Assembly (NCBI GenBank): GCA_016868455.1
Contig: VGGV01000010.1
Coordinates: 42,003 to 106,002, forward strand
Length of the DNA stretch: 64,000 bases
Source of the DNA: Bacteroidota bacterium
Lineage (GTDB): Bacteria > Bacteroidota > Bacteroidia > Chitinophagales > Chitinophagaceae
Direction: 5' to 3'
Under the pieces are notes generated by a model. That model was not told the origin of the DNA. It was given only the letters and a program-made list of their open reading frames with translations, and did not search any database. Below are positions 50,913-59,974 of the stretch, one piece after another (the stretch's first letter is position 1; every line of letters begins with the position of its first letter). The position numbers and the translations under genes are program-made.

Positions 50913-53048
50913 TTAATAAATATTCGCCCTGTTATCTTTTATAGTGGCTGCGCTTTTTAAAGCGGCTATCGGGTTAATCATACCCTTTTTCTGATCAGCC
51001 ATCATTTTACGCTGATCGGCCACACTTCCTGCTGTTACAGGAGTGGAAGTTACATTGTCGACCCTTACCACATAAGCGCCGCTTTGTCCTTCGAGTACTT
51101 CGGGCATCACTTTTCCTTTGCTGGCAGGATTGAAGATGGCCCCGGTTACCCGTGGTTCATAACCGAGAGTGGCATTGCTGCCTGAAAAGCGAAGGCTGTC
51201 AAGTGTTTCTATTTGTTTTCCGCCCCATGCCGCAGCAACGGCCTCAAGGGTGGTTATTTTCCCGGCTTTTTGCTTCAGTATCTCTGTTTTCTTTTTATTT
51301 CTTAGTGCGGATTCCACGGCAGGTCTTGCTTTTTCCACCGGCTGGGTTCCTTCTTTTAAAACCTCGGTTACCACCGCCACCACATAGCTATCTCCCACCT
51401 TTACGGGTTTCAGCACCTGTCCCGTTTTGGCATTGTAAATATTCCGTACCAGCTCCCGTGAATAGCCGATAGCGATTTGTGCATCCCTCGGCCCTACTGT
51501 TGCCAATGCTTTATTAATGCCCCTGGGCTTCAGTTTCTTTTCAAAGTTTTCATCAAATGATTTAATGTCCCTGCTGTCAGCAGCAAACATGGTGGCCTCA
51601 TTGTTGGCGTTGTTGTCCGTTTCGGAACTTACCACAATTTCCTTGGGAAGGAATGTTATTTTATACCCCGTTCCGCTGCCCTTTTGCGAAAGCACTTCAA
51701 CATAATGGTAGCCATATTCCGTTTTTACAATGCCCTTTGCACCAGCGGGGTTAAGGAAACAAAAATCATTAAAACTTCCCACCATCTGACCTGAGTATAC
51801 ACCTGCATATACACCGCCCTTGTCTTTGCTGCCGGGATCTTCGGATAGCTTTACACACAGCGTATCAAAATTAGAACCTCTCGCAATGGCTGTACGTATG
51901 CTGTCGGTAAGTTTATAAGCCGTGGCGGTATCCCTCGTCTGTACCTGTTGGCCTGTTTGGGGGTCCTGCTGCAGAGTGGCGATCAGTATATGGCGCACAT
52001 TTACCGTATCCGGTATTTGTCTTACGCCCTGCAGCTTGGCCAGCATATAGTTGCTTCCTTCCAGGTAAGGGCCGTACACACTGCCCGCCGGAAGTTTGAT
52101 GATGGAGTCTTTGTAGGCTGAAGAAATGTTCTTTCCTTGCCTGTAACCATCATAATTATTCCGGGGATCAACTCCCTGCAGCAGCAGGAAATCTTCCAGC
52201 CTGTTGGTGGTGTCAAATTCTGCTTTTAGCTCAAGTAATTTGTTTTTGGCTGCAAGGCTGTCATTCGCCGAAGGCGCTGCGCTGAAGGTAACATAGCTGA
52301 TGCTGCGGCTTTCGGTTTGTTTGAACTGGTCTTTGTTCCGGCTGATATAATCGGCAATTTCCTTATCGGTTATTTTAACTGTGCTGTCAGGAATAGATGC
52401 ATACACCTCTTTTACCAGCGACACTTTGGCCATCAGGCTGGCGTCGGCATTTTGCTTTTCAACATACCAGCGGGGTACATTGGTGCTGTTGCTCAGCATG
52501 GAAAAAAATTTCTCACTCTGCCGCTGCATGATCAACTGGTTGATATAATTATTAAAGGCTGCTTTTTGCTCCGGGGCGCCCCGCTTCATAATCTGGTCAA
52601 TCTGCTGTTTGGCTTTTACAGCATCATATTGCCCCGTCTGGGGATCAGTAAACTGGCTTTTCAGATCGGCGGGGGCATTGGGACCATACAGGATATCGCC
52701 CAGTTCTTTTTTCCCTACGATAATGCCAAGCTTGTCAAATTCATCTTCCAGCAAAATACGGGTTACTTCCTGCTCCCATGTATTATCAATGGCCCTTTGT
52801 GTGGTGGTTTCAGATGAAGGGTTTCCCTGCTGTTTCAAATTTTCTTCCGTCTGGTTTACTTTGCTGTTGAACTCAGTAAAGCTGATGCGCTTTCCATTTA
52901 CCCGGCCCACCGTTTCTGAGCCACCACCGCCGGTATTGCGGTTTCTGCTCTGAAAATAGTCGGTAAGAATAAAACCAATCAGCGCTAATGCAATGAGTAT
53001 TACGGTAATTCTTGCTCCCTTTTCCCTGATCGTTTGAATAATTGACAT
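50913..53048 (-). CDS. Periplasmic peptidyl-prolyl isomerase/foldase (PpiD/SurA-like)
   Basis: The 711-residue protein has an N-terminal membrane anchor (RITVILIALALIGFILTDYF) and a large SurA_N-like chaperone region (VGRVNGKRISFTEFNSKVNQ near residue 50). A parvulin domain is centred on NVRHILIATLQQDP near 350 and GSNFDTLCVKLSEDPGSKDKGG near 396, ending with KTEYGYHYVEVLSQ. A second segment (GDSYVVAVVTEV) resembles a degenerate PPIase. PpiD-like proteins help outer-membrane proteins fold at the inner-membrane periplasmic face. Its length is typical of Bacteroidota versions. Confidence 0.9.
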   Translation of the reverse strand: MSIIQTIREKGARITVILIALALIGFILTDYFQSRNRNTGGGGSETVGRVNGKRISFTEFNSKVNQTEENLKQQGNPSSETTTQRAIDNTWEQEVTRILLEDEFDKLGIIVGKKELGDILYGPNAPADLKSQFTDPQTGQYDAVKAKQQIDQIMKRGAPEQKAAFNNYINQLIMQRQSEKFFSMLSNSTNVPRWYVEKQNADASLMAKVSLVKEVYASIPDSTVKITDKEIADYISRNKDQFKQTESRSISYVTFSAAPSANDSLAAKNKLLELKAEFDTTNRLEDFLLLQGVDPRNNYDGYRQGKNISSAYKDSIIKLPAGSVYGPYLEGSNYMLAKLQGVRQIPDTVNVRHILIATLQQDPQTGQQVQTRDTATAYKLTDSIRTAIARGSNFDTLCVKLSEDPGSKDKGGVYAGVYSGQMVGSFNDFCFLNPAGAKGIVKTEYGYHYVEVLSQKGSGTGYKITFLPKEIVVSSETDNNANNEATMFAADSRDIKSFDENFEKKLKPRGINKALATVGPRDAQIAIGYSRELVRNIYNAKTGQVLKPVKVGDSYVVAVVTEVLKEGTQPVEKARPAVESALRNKKKTEILKQKAGKITTLEAVAAAWGGKQIETLDSLRFSGSNATLGYEPRVTGAIFNPASKGKVMPEVLEGQSGAYVVRVDNVTSTPVTAGSVADQRKMMADQKKGMINPIAALKSAATIKDNRANIY

Positions 53049-53202
53049 ACTAATTTTTGTATGGGGTTTTGAAAATCGATAACCCCTTTTGGGGACGGCA
53101 AAATTAGGGTTTTTGTGGATACAATGTGGGTAATTGGGCTTTTTGAAAAGCCGGATAATTGGTTGAAAAATAAAGTGTTTTTGCCTGGGTTACCGGCTGT
53201 TT

Positions 53203-55371
53203 TTAACGCTGTTTGGGCCTAACCAGTTTCATCTCGCTGATAAGATGGCCGGCTCCGGCATATTTGTCAACAATAAACAGCACATAGCGAATATCCACCA
53301 TAATATTCCGGCAGATGGAGGGATCATAATTAATATCGCTCATGGTTCCTTCCCATACCCTGTCAAAGTTTAGTCCCACCAGGTTGCCCCAGGCATCAAG
53401 GGCGGGGCTTCCTGAATTACCGCCGGTGGTATGGTTGCGGGCGATAAAGCAAACCGGCATTTTTCCGTTTTGGCCATAAGGCCCGTAATCTTTTACCTGA
53501 TAAAGCTGTCTTAGCTTTTCAGGCACATCAAACTCATAGTCTCCCGGCTTGTATTTTTCCATTACGCCATCCAGGTAAGTATAATAATCATATACCACAG
53601 CATCTCTCGGGTTATAGCCTTTTACGGTTCCATAGGTAACCCGCAGGGTGCTGTTGGCATCGGGATAAAACACTTTTTCTTTAAACACTTCCATCTGCGC
53701 CTGCATATAGCTGCGTTGCAGGCGGTTGATGTTGTTTTGCAGTTCGGTAAGCCGGCGGTTTACTTTTTCCGTATAGGCTGATGACAGGGCCATGGCCAGG
53801 TCGTTCATCGGGTCTTTCCGGCATTTTTCCAGCAGCGCTGCAGCATCATTTTTCAGCCCGTCAAGGATTTTACTTCCATCGTCCAGCCATGAGTCGGCAT
53901 ACATTTTTTCCGCCAGCTGGCCGAATCCGCCGGATGCAGCAGCCAGCTGCCGGGGTAAGGAAGATATATATTCTGCATCCTGGCCCTCAACAAACAACTG
54001 CATCAGCGTTTCGAAAAGTTTTTTATCAACCGCAGGATTGTATTCATTATATAAGTCCTCAAGCCGGTTTTGCACCTGCGGCAGGGCTTTTTTAAATCCT
54101 TCTTCGCCATTTTTTTCTTTGGCAGAAATCAGGTTGTTAAGCTGGGCGGCTACGGTAAACGCCTCAATGCGGTTGATGATCTCTGTATAATAATCCCGGT
54201 GTTTGCCATATACCCTGAAGGCATCATATGCTTTTTGCAGATCATTAACCAATGACCCGTATTGATCCTTCCACTCTGGTTTACTGTTCACTCTTTTCAG
54301 AAATTCCTCCTCATAGGTTTTCTTTTTGGCCAGCGCATGGGTGCCCGTAAGCCCCAGTACCTCACCCTGCCATTTTTTATACGAATTCTGGATTCCGGCA
54401 TACTTGGCTGCATACTGTATTTTTATCTGCTCATCTTTCCGCATAAAAGCATCAATAACAGCCAGCGCTTTTTCCCGGATGGCAATTTTAGCAGGATCGT
54501 TTACATTGATGACCTGCTCCACTGCTGCAGAGTGCAGATATTGTGTGGTGCGGCCCGGGAAACCAAACACCATAGTAAAATCATTTTCGCTTACACCGGA
54601 AAGCGATATGGAAAGGGCCCTTTTGGGAGTGTAGGGGATGTTATCTGCGGAGTATTCTGCCGGTTTGTTGTCTTTTCCTGCATAAATGCGGAACAGGGAA
54701 AAATCTCCTGTATGGCGGGGCCACATCCAGTTATCTGTATCCTTGCCGAAATTACCAATGGCGGAAGGCGGCGCACCCACAAGCCTTACATCCCGGTAAG
54801 TTTCTGTTACAAATAAAAAATACTGGTTGCCTTCAAAAAATGCACGGACATGGCTGTCCTGGTAGCTTTCCTTTTTCAGGTTCTTTCTTACCGCTGCAAT
54901 GTTTTTATCAACCACCGATTGTCTTTCTTTTTCTTCCATTGCTGGAGTTACGCCGGCCAATACCTGGCTGCTTACCTCCTCAATCCGCACAATAAAAGTT
55001 ACAAACAAACCGGCGTTGGGAATTTCCTCTGCATGGTTTTTGGCCCAAAAACCGTCATGGATGTAATTACGCTCCAGCGTGGAGTGGTTCTGAATGGCAT
55101 CAAAGCCGCAGTGATGGTTGGTGAGCACAAGTCCTTTCGCGGATATGATTTCCCCGGTACAAAAACCACCAAAGCTTACTATTGCATCTTTCAGGCTTCC
55201 TTTATTTATATTATATATATCAGCAGCACTTATTTTCATACCCAGTCCCTTCATGTGTTTTTCATTCAGCCGGGCAAGCAGTTGTGGCAACCACATCCCC
55301 TCATCAGCCCGTACATTTACAACGGTCAGTAATAAGGCTAGGGATATAAGCAATCGTTTCAGCCAGTTCAT
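53203..55371 (-). CDS. S46 family dipeptidyl peptidase (DPP7/DPP11-type)
   Basis: The 722-residue secreted protein has a signal peptide (LKRLLISLALLLTVVNVRA). The chymotrypsin fold carries His in LTNHHCGFDA near residue 86 and Ser in TTGGNSGSPALDAWGN near 655. GNFGKDTDNWMWPRHTGDF near 209 is a signature of the family and likely holds the catalytic Asp. A large helical insertion (about 270-560) covers the active site and binds the substrate N-terminus. S46 enzymes release dipeptides, with S1 preference (hydrophobic vs acidic) set by one residue that I did not resolve. With DPP-IV it forms a periplasmic dipeptide supply. Confidence 0.92.
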   Translation of the reverse strand: MNWLKRLLISLALLLTVVNVRADEGMWLPQLLARLNEKHMKGLGMKISAADIYNINKGSLKDAIVSFGGFCTGEIISAKGLVLTNHHCGFDAIQNHSTLERNYIHDGFWAKNHAEEIPNAGLFVTFIVRIEEVSSQVLAGVTPAMEEKERQSVVDKNIAAVRKNLKKESYQDSHVRAFFEGNQYFLFVTETYRDVRLVGAPPSAIGNFGKDTDNWMWPRHTGDFSLFRIYAGKDNKPAEYSADNIPYTPKRALSISLSGVSENDFTMVFGFPGRTTQYLHSAAVEQVINVNDPAKIAIREKALAVIDAFMRKDEQIKIQYAAKYAGIQNSYKKWQGEVLGLTGTHALAKKKTYEEEFLKRVNSKPEWKDQYGSLVNDLQKAYDAFRVYGKHRDYYTEIINRIEAFTVAAQLNNLISAKEKNGEEGFKKALPQVQNRLEDLYNEYNPAVDKKLFETLMQLFVEGQDAEYISSLPRQLAAASGGFGQLAEKMYADSWLDDGSKILDGLKNDAAALLEKCRKDPMNDLAMALSSAYTEKVNRRLTELQNNINRLQRSYMQAQMEVFKEKVFYPDANSTLRVTYGTVKGYNPRDAVVYDYYTYLDGVMEKYKPGDYEFDVPEKLRQLYQVKDYGPYGQNGKMPVCFIARNHTTGGNSGSPALDAWGNLVGLNFDRVWEGTMSDINYDPSICRNIMVDIRYVLFIVDKYAGAGHLISEMKLVRPKQR

Positions 55372-55667
55372 GGTTTAGTTTTTTAGAGCAATAAAAATAC
55401 AGGATTCTGTTTTTACCGCCTTCCCGTTTGTATAACATTAAACAGCGCTTTTCCGGGTCTGCCTCCGGGTTTTTTTCCACTCACCTTTGTTAATAGTGTC
55501 CTTATAAAGTGGAAAACCGCTTGTGAAACGGGGAAATGAAACAGGAGTAAAAGCAATTAAAAAAAAGAGGGATGATTTACTGGCCGGAAAACATGGATAT
55601 CCTTTATTTTATACGCAAATAATCCCCATCGGTTTTTGCTTTTTTTATTCACTCAGGATGCATCCTT

Positions 55668-55856
55668 CTATCCACATACAAGTGGAAAGCTTACTGAAAC
55701 CCGCTACTGCCGTGAAAAGACACTGTGGATACAGGGGGGATGCTTGTGGATTACTGCTTTGGAGTAATTTTGTAAATGTTTTTTTCCCCTAATCCACACC
55801 TATAATAATAATAAACTGTTTTATAAAAAATTATAGTATTAATATTATTGTATTTA
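55668..55856. other. Candidate replication origin (DnaA-box cluster and AT-rich region)
   Basis: The 560-bp gap between the divergent S46 and nadA genes has no credible gene. It holds four 9-mers one base away from the DnaA box TTATCCACA, all sharing ATCCACA: CTATCCACA (55668-55676), TGTGGATAC (55724-55732), TGTGGATTA (55745-55753) and TAATCCACA (55790-55798). By chance about 0.03 such sites are expected in that span. Directly after comes a 58-bp AT-rich stretch (55799-55856) with TAATAATAATAA-like repeats, as expected for a duplex-unwinding element. dnaA itself is not here. The upstream part of the gap (55372-55660) shows nothing further. Confidence 0.55.
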
Positions 55857-55931
55857 AGCGGGGGTTGCATTTTTTTATTTTGAAAATCTGATGGTATTAG
55901 CGGAATATTGCTGTCCCGAAATTTTTTTGAA

Positions 55932-56939
55932 ATGAATCCTGATATTGCCACAGCGTTAAAGGAAGTTGAGAAAAGAGGTTTTCTCGATATAGAACCGGAT
56001 CCGGCAATGGACCTGTTTGCTGCTATCGAAAGGCTGAAGAGGGAAAAGAATGCCGTGCTGCTGGCACACTATTACCAGGAACCGGACATACAGGATGTGG
56101 CAGATTATATCGGCGACAGCCTGGGACTGGCACAAACGGCTGAGAAAACGAAAGCAGATATGATCGTTTTTGCCGGGGTGCACTTTATGGCTGAGACAGC
56201 TAAAATTTTAAACCCTTCCAAAAAAGTAGTTATACCTGACCTGAAAGTCGGTTGTTCACTGAGTGACAGTTGCCCCCCGCCCCTGTTCAAAAAATTTAAG
56301 GAGAAGCATCCGGATCATGTGGTGGTGAGTTATATCAATTGCAGTGCCGGCATCAAAGCCCTGAGTGATGTTATTTGCACCAGCAGCAATGCCAGGCTGA
56401 TGGTGGAAAGTTTTCCAAAGGAACAACCCATCATTTTTGCGCCCGACAGGAACCTGGGCGCTTATATCAACAAAGTAACCGGGCGCAATATGCTGCTTTG
56501 GGATGGCGCCTGTATGGTGCATGAAATATTCAGTTTTGAAAAGATCACCAAACTGAAACTAAGGCACCCGGGCGCCAAATTGATTGCACATCCTGAATGT
56601 GAAGAACCGATTTTAAAAATGGCTGATTTTATAGGAAGCACCACGGGATTATTGAAATACACACAAAGTGATTCTTCACAGGAATACATCGTTGCCACCG
56701 AAACAGGCATCCTGCACCAGATGATGAAGGCGTCGCCACAAAAAACTTTTATCCCGGCTCCCCCTAATAACAGCTGCGCCTGCAACGACTGCCCGCACAT
56801 GAAGCTGAATACCCTGGAAAAACTTTACCTCTGCATGGAATATGAAACACCGGAGATAATCATGGACGAAGATCTGAGATTGGCAGCAAAGAAACCAATA
56901 GATAGGATGCTGGAGATATCTGCGAAAGCAGGATTATAA
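55932..56939 (+). CDS. nadA: Quinolinate synthase
   Basis: From ATG 55932 ([14 protein letters not shown]; an upstream ATG at 55908 is less likely) the product is 335 residues. Three pseudo-repeated domains are visible: [20 protein letters not shown] near residue 40, [14 protein letters not shown] [10 protein letters not shown] near 133 and [12 protein letters not shown] near 189. Cysteines in [29 protein letters not shown] and [10 protein letters not shown] supply the 4Fe-4S ligands. NadA condenses iminoaspartate with dihydroxyacetone phosphate to quinolinate, the de novo NAD precursor. nadB and nadC are not adjacent. Confidence 0.94.
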   Translation: MNPDIATALKEVEKRGFLDIEPDPAMDLFAAIERLKREKNAVLLAHYYQEPDIQDVADYIGDSLGLAQTAEKTKADMIVFAGVHFMAETAKILNPSKKVVIPDLKVGCSLSDSCPPPLFKKFKEKHPDHVVVSYINCSAGIKALSDVICTSSNARLMVESFPKEQPIIFAPDRNLGAYINKVTGRNMLLWDGACMVHEIFSFEKITKLKLRHPGAKLIAHPECEEPILKMADFIGSTTGLLKYTQSDSSQEYIVATETGILHQMMKASPQKTFIPAPPNNSCACNDCPHMKLNTLEKLYLCMEYETPEIIMDEDLRLAAKKPIDRMLEISAKAGL

Positions 56940-56980
56940 CCTTTACTGTGGCGGGAATACATTAAACCCGGCTAACGATT

Positions 56981-58043
56981 TTATCTGGTTATTATCCGCA
57001 TACCGCCGCCGTTTCCGTTATTTAAACCCGTCTTGCTCAGGGTGTAGGTAAAGCTCAGCAAAAAGAAACGACGCAGTGTCAGCACCCGGCTGTCCTCAAT
57101 ATAGTTGTTGCTGGTGTTCCGGCTGATGCCCACATTTTTATTCAGCAGGTCCCTTGCACTCAATTTGATCTCACCCTGGGTGAACTTCAAAACCTGTTTG
57201 CTGATGCAGGCATTCCACAACGGCACAGTCACATTAAATCCTGCTGCCCGCTGGTTGTTGATGGCATAATTAAAGACAGTGGCAAAGAAGAATCCCTTCG
57301 GCAACCGCCAGTCAAAGGAGGCATTATAGTCCTGTGAAAAATACTCTGCCGGCGCCGGCCATGGCCCTGCCAAACACGCCTTTCTTTTTATCCTTCTTGA
57401 GTTTCAGGTTGATGGTCTTTTCATAATTGCCGTCTTCAAAACCGGTAAGCTGCGCCTGGTCGCTTTGCTTGTCATATACCTGCACTTTATCTACCGCATC
57501 AGCCGGTAAATTCTTCGTGGCGATCTTGAGGTCATTACCAAAAAACTCTTTGCCATCCACCAGCACTTTCTGCACTTTTTCGCCCCGTGCTTTGATGGTT
57601 CCGTCTTTTTCCACTTTCACTCCCGGTAATTTCTTCAGCAGGTCTTCCACATTGGCATTGGGCTGCACTTTAAATGACGCGGCATTGTATTGAATGGTAT
57701 CATTGATGAGGGTAACCGGCGGCGCTTCAGCTGCAATCACCACTTCTTCCAGCACTTTTGTTTTGTCGCTGATGGCCATATTGCCCAAATCTGCATTTTT
57801 GCTGCTGTCGGTTATGCTGAAATATTTATTGCTGTTGTGATAATTAACATGGGTGATCAGCAGGCGGTAGTCGCCATTGGCAAGACCTTTTATTTCAAAG
57901 CGGCCGTCATTACCTGTCATTGTAAAGCTTACAAGAGAAGAGTCCTTTCTTTCCAGCACAGTTACGGTTGCAGCAGCAATGGGTTGTTTGGCAAGGGGGT
58001 CATAGGCCACACCTTTCACCGTTCCGTTCTTCTGCGCATACGA
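56981..58043 (-). pseudogene. Outer-membrane receptor-type protein with large internal deletion
   Basis: The minus strand first reads YAQKNGTVKGVAYDPLAKQP (58043 down), a CarboxypepD-regulatory-like domain, then a TonB-plug-like region (DTIQYNAASFKVQPNANVED, VLVDGKEFFGNDLKIATKNL) to VFGRAMAGAG near 57355. Then another frame continues with EYFSQDYNASFDWRLPKGFF through SFTYTLSKTGLNNGNGGGMR, the closing strands of the barrel. Family members are about 900 residues, so roughly 550 codons are missing from the middle. The signal peptide is also lost: stops lie just upstream of THSYAQ. The gene is dead, though the first 231 codons could be translated from GTG 58019. Confidence 0.82.
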
Positions 58044-58178
58044 ATGGGTTTATCAGGTTAAAAAATGATTTGGTAATAGAGCCCGTCACCCCATTAAAGC
58101 GGTTTAATTATACTGCTAAAAAACCAAAAAACATTATCCCCGTACTAATACTTCGGGGTGATTTTGCACAATTGGATT

Positions 58179-59021
58179 TTAGTTGGCCGTCGGGCACTTG
58201 TACGACTGGAGGTTGAATGAAATATGAAACATGGCCGTTACAAAATGGTCTTTCTGCTTGCTGTTGCCCCGCTGGCGGCCTTTAATGCCGATAGGGGTAC
58301 CAAATTCATAAGACCGGTCGTACAAAAGAAAACCGTCTGAAGGGCTTCCGTCAACATTGGGAGGAAATATCGAAGCATCAGGGTAAGTTGTACTTACATC
58401 ATCCAGGTAATCGGTATTGGTATAACGGTACAAAACTTCAAAGCCGATATTGAAACGTTCATTTAATGCATATTTTATCCCGCCGCCAAAGGGAATGCAC
58501 AGGGCCAATGAACTGTACGTATTACTGCCCTGCCCTTCGGTACCCAGTGGCCTGAGGTTTACTTTACGGCCCTTCAGGTAAGCATAAGGATCATAACTGA
58601 AAATACCCGCCCCCAGGGTGATATAAGGTGTAAAACTGAACTCCGGTTCGCCGGGCATAAAACGGAAAAAATTAAAATCGCCCTGCAGTGACAGTTCCCA
58701 GACCCTGGTATTAAAACTCAGGTTGCGCTGCAGCATATACTGATTATGGGTATTATACCTGTCAGAATAACCCAGTTGGGCAAAAGAGGCGCCTACCCTG
58801 ACAGCAATGTAATTACCCAGATTTTTGCGGAAAAAGATACCGGCAGCCATTTTGGCCCGGTTTAACTTGGCCCGGGTGTTCAGATCGCCGAAATAATGAC
58901 CGGCGCCTACCCCTATTCCAAACTCGCCTTCCTGCACCACGGCATCCTGCGCTTTCAGTACTGTAGTGCCTGAAATACAAACAATAAAGAGAGTTACAGC
59001 AGCAAAAATCTTTTTCGTCAT
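58179..59021 (-). CDS. DUF6089-like outer-membrane protein
   Basis: From ATG 59021 (MTKKIFAAVTLFIVCISGT) the product is 280 residues, with a signal peptide cut after KAQ. GEFGIGVGAGHYFGDLNTRA opens a beta-barrel-like series that includes ITLGAGIFSYDPYA, LCIPFGGGIKYALNERFNIG and LYRYTNTDYLDDVSTTY, typical of DUF6089 proteins that I recall from Bacteroidota. Their function is unknown; related barrels in this phylum often support the type IX system or outer-membrane assembly. It begins a minus-strand group with NAD kinase and a BamA-like protein. Confidence 0.8.
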   Translation of the reverse strand: MTKKIFAAVTLFIVCISGTTVLKAQDAVVQEGEFGIGVGAGHYFGDLNTRAKLNRAKMAAGIFFRKNLGNYIAVRVGASFAQLGYSDRYNTHNQYMLQRNLSFNTRVWELSLQGDFNFFRFMPGEPEFSFTPYITLGAGIFSYDPYAYLKGRKVNLRPLGTEGQGSNTYSSLALCIPFGGGIKYALNERFNIGFEVLYRYTNTDYLDDVSTTYPDASIFPPNVDGSPSDGFLLYDRSYEFGTPIGIKGRQRGNSKQKDHFVTAMFHISFNLQSYKCPTAN

Positions 59022-59091
59022 AACGTTAAGATATGGTCCGGAATTCATTCAAACGCTAAAAGTAGTTATTTTCTTTTACCGGAGGGTTAAT

Positions 59092-59970
59092 TTAATTCCT
59101 TTTGTCGAGCCCCCAGGTTAGTTTATTGCGCAGGGTTTGCAGGAAATTATTTTCGCTCAACCGTACAAGGCTGATGTCAAATTCCTCTTTTTTTACGGCC
59201 AGCTGGATATTTTTATTTACAATTTCGCGGCGGGAATCCAGGGCGCAGATGATCTGATCAGATCGGCTTTCAATTTCAAAGGAAATAATATTGGTATCCG
59301 GCACAACGATGGGGCGAACATTCAGGTTATGCGGGGCCACCGGTGTTATCACAAAACTTCCGGAATCGGGAAACACTACCGGGCCGTTACAACTCAGGGA
59401 ATAGCCGGTAGAACCTGTGGGTGTGGCTACTATCAGCCCATCGGCCCAATAGGTATTCAAAAACTCCCCGTTCAGGTAGGTCTGAATTTTTATCATGGAA
59501 GCTATATCCCGCTTGTGTATGGAAAACTCATTGAGGGCGTAGGGTACATCCTCAAACAGGGGCTCACTGGCATCCACATGTATCATGGTTCTTTTATCTA
59601 CCACATAGGTACGCCGGGCGATGGCTTTCATGGCCGTCTTTACTTCATCCCTGCCAATACTGGCCAAAAAACCCATGCGGCCGAAATTGATACCCATAAT
59701 CGCAATGGGTTTGTTGCGTACCAGTGTCACCGTATCCAGCAGGGTGCCATCACCGCCCAGGCTGATGATGAATTCAACTTCTTCTGTCAGCCCGGCTGAT
59801 TCAGCAAAAGTACCCGTGGATGCAGGCAATGAAATTTTGTCTTTTATCTGGTGGTAAAAAGGATAAAAAATAACCGGCTCAATTTTTTGTGCGGTCAGTT
59901 CATCAAAAAACAATTGCACATCTTTTCGCTGCCCTTCCTCCATTAAACGGCTGTAAATAGCTGCCTTCAT
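59092..59970 (-). CDS. nadK: NAD kinase
   Basis: The 292-residue protein has the NAD kinase signature: FIISLGGDGTLLDTVTLV near residue 67 (GGDG plus catalytic Asp), MGINFGRMGFLASI near 92, ALNEFSIHKRDIASMI near 147 and DGLIVATPTGSTGYSLSCNGP near 177. It phosphorylates NAD to NADP using ATP or polyphosphate. Length is normal. It is 4 bp from the stop of the BamA-like gene upstream, so the two may be coupled. With NadA, PnuC and the NadR-like kinase it forms part of the NAD supply seen in this window. Confidence 0.94.
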   Translation of the reverse strand: MKAAIYSRLMEEGQRKDVQLFFDELTAQKIEPVIFYPFYHQIKDKISLPASTGTFAESAGLTEEVEFIISLGGDGTLLDTVTLVRNKPIAIMGINFGRMGFLASIGRDEVKTAMKAIARRTYVVDKRTMIHVDASEPLFEDVPYALNEFSIHKRDIASMIKIQTYLNGEFLNTYWADGLIVATPTGSTGYSLSCNGPVVFPDSGSFVITPVAPHNLNVRPIVVPDTNIISFEIESRSDQIICALDSRREIVNKNIQLAVKKEEFDISLVRLSENNFLQTLRNKLTWGLDKRN

Positions 59971-59974
59971 GCGG

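Noticed and set aside
55523..55792. 89-codon open frame in the gap before nadA
   Set aside because: Overlaps the DnaA-box cluster, has low-complexity composition and no similarity or start signal.
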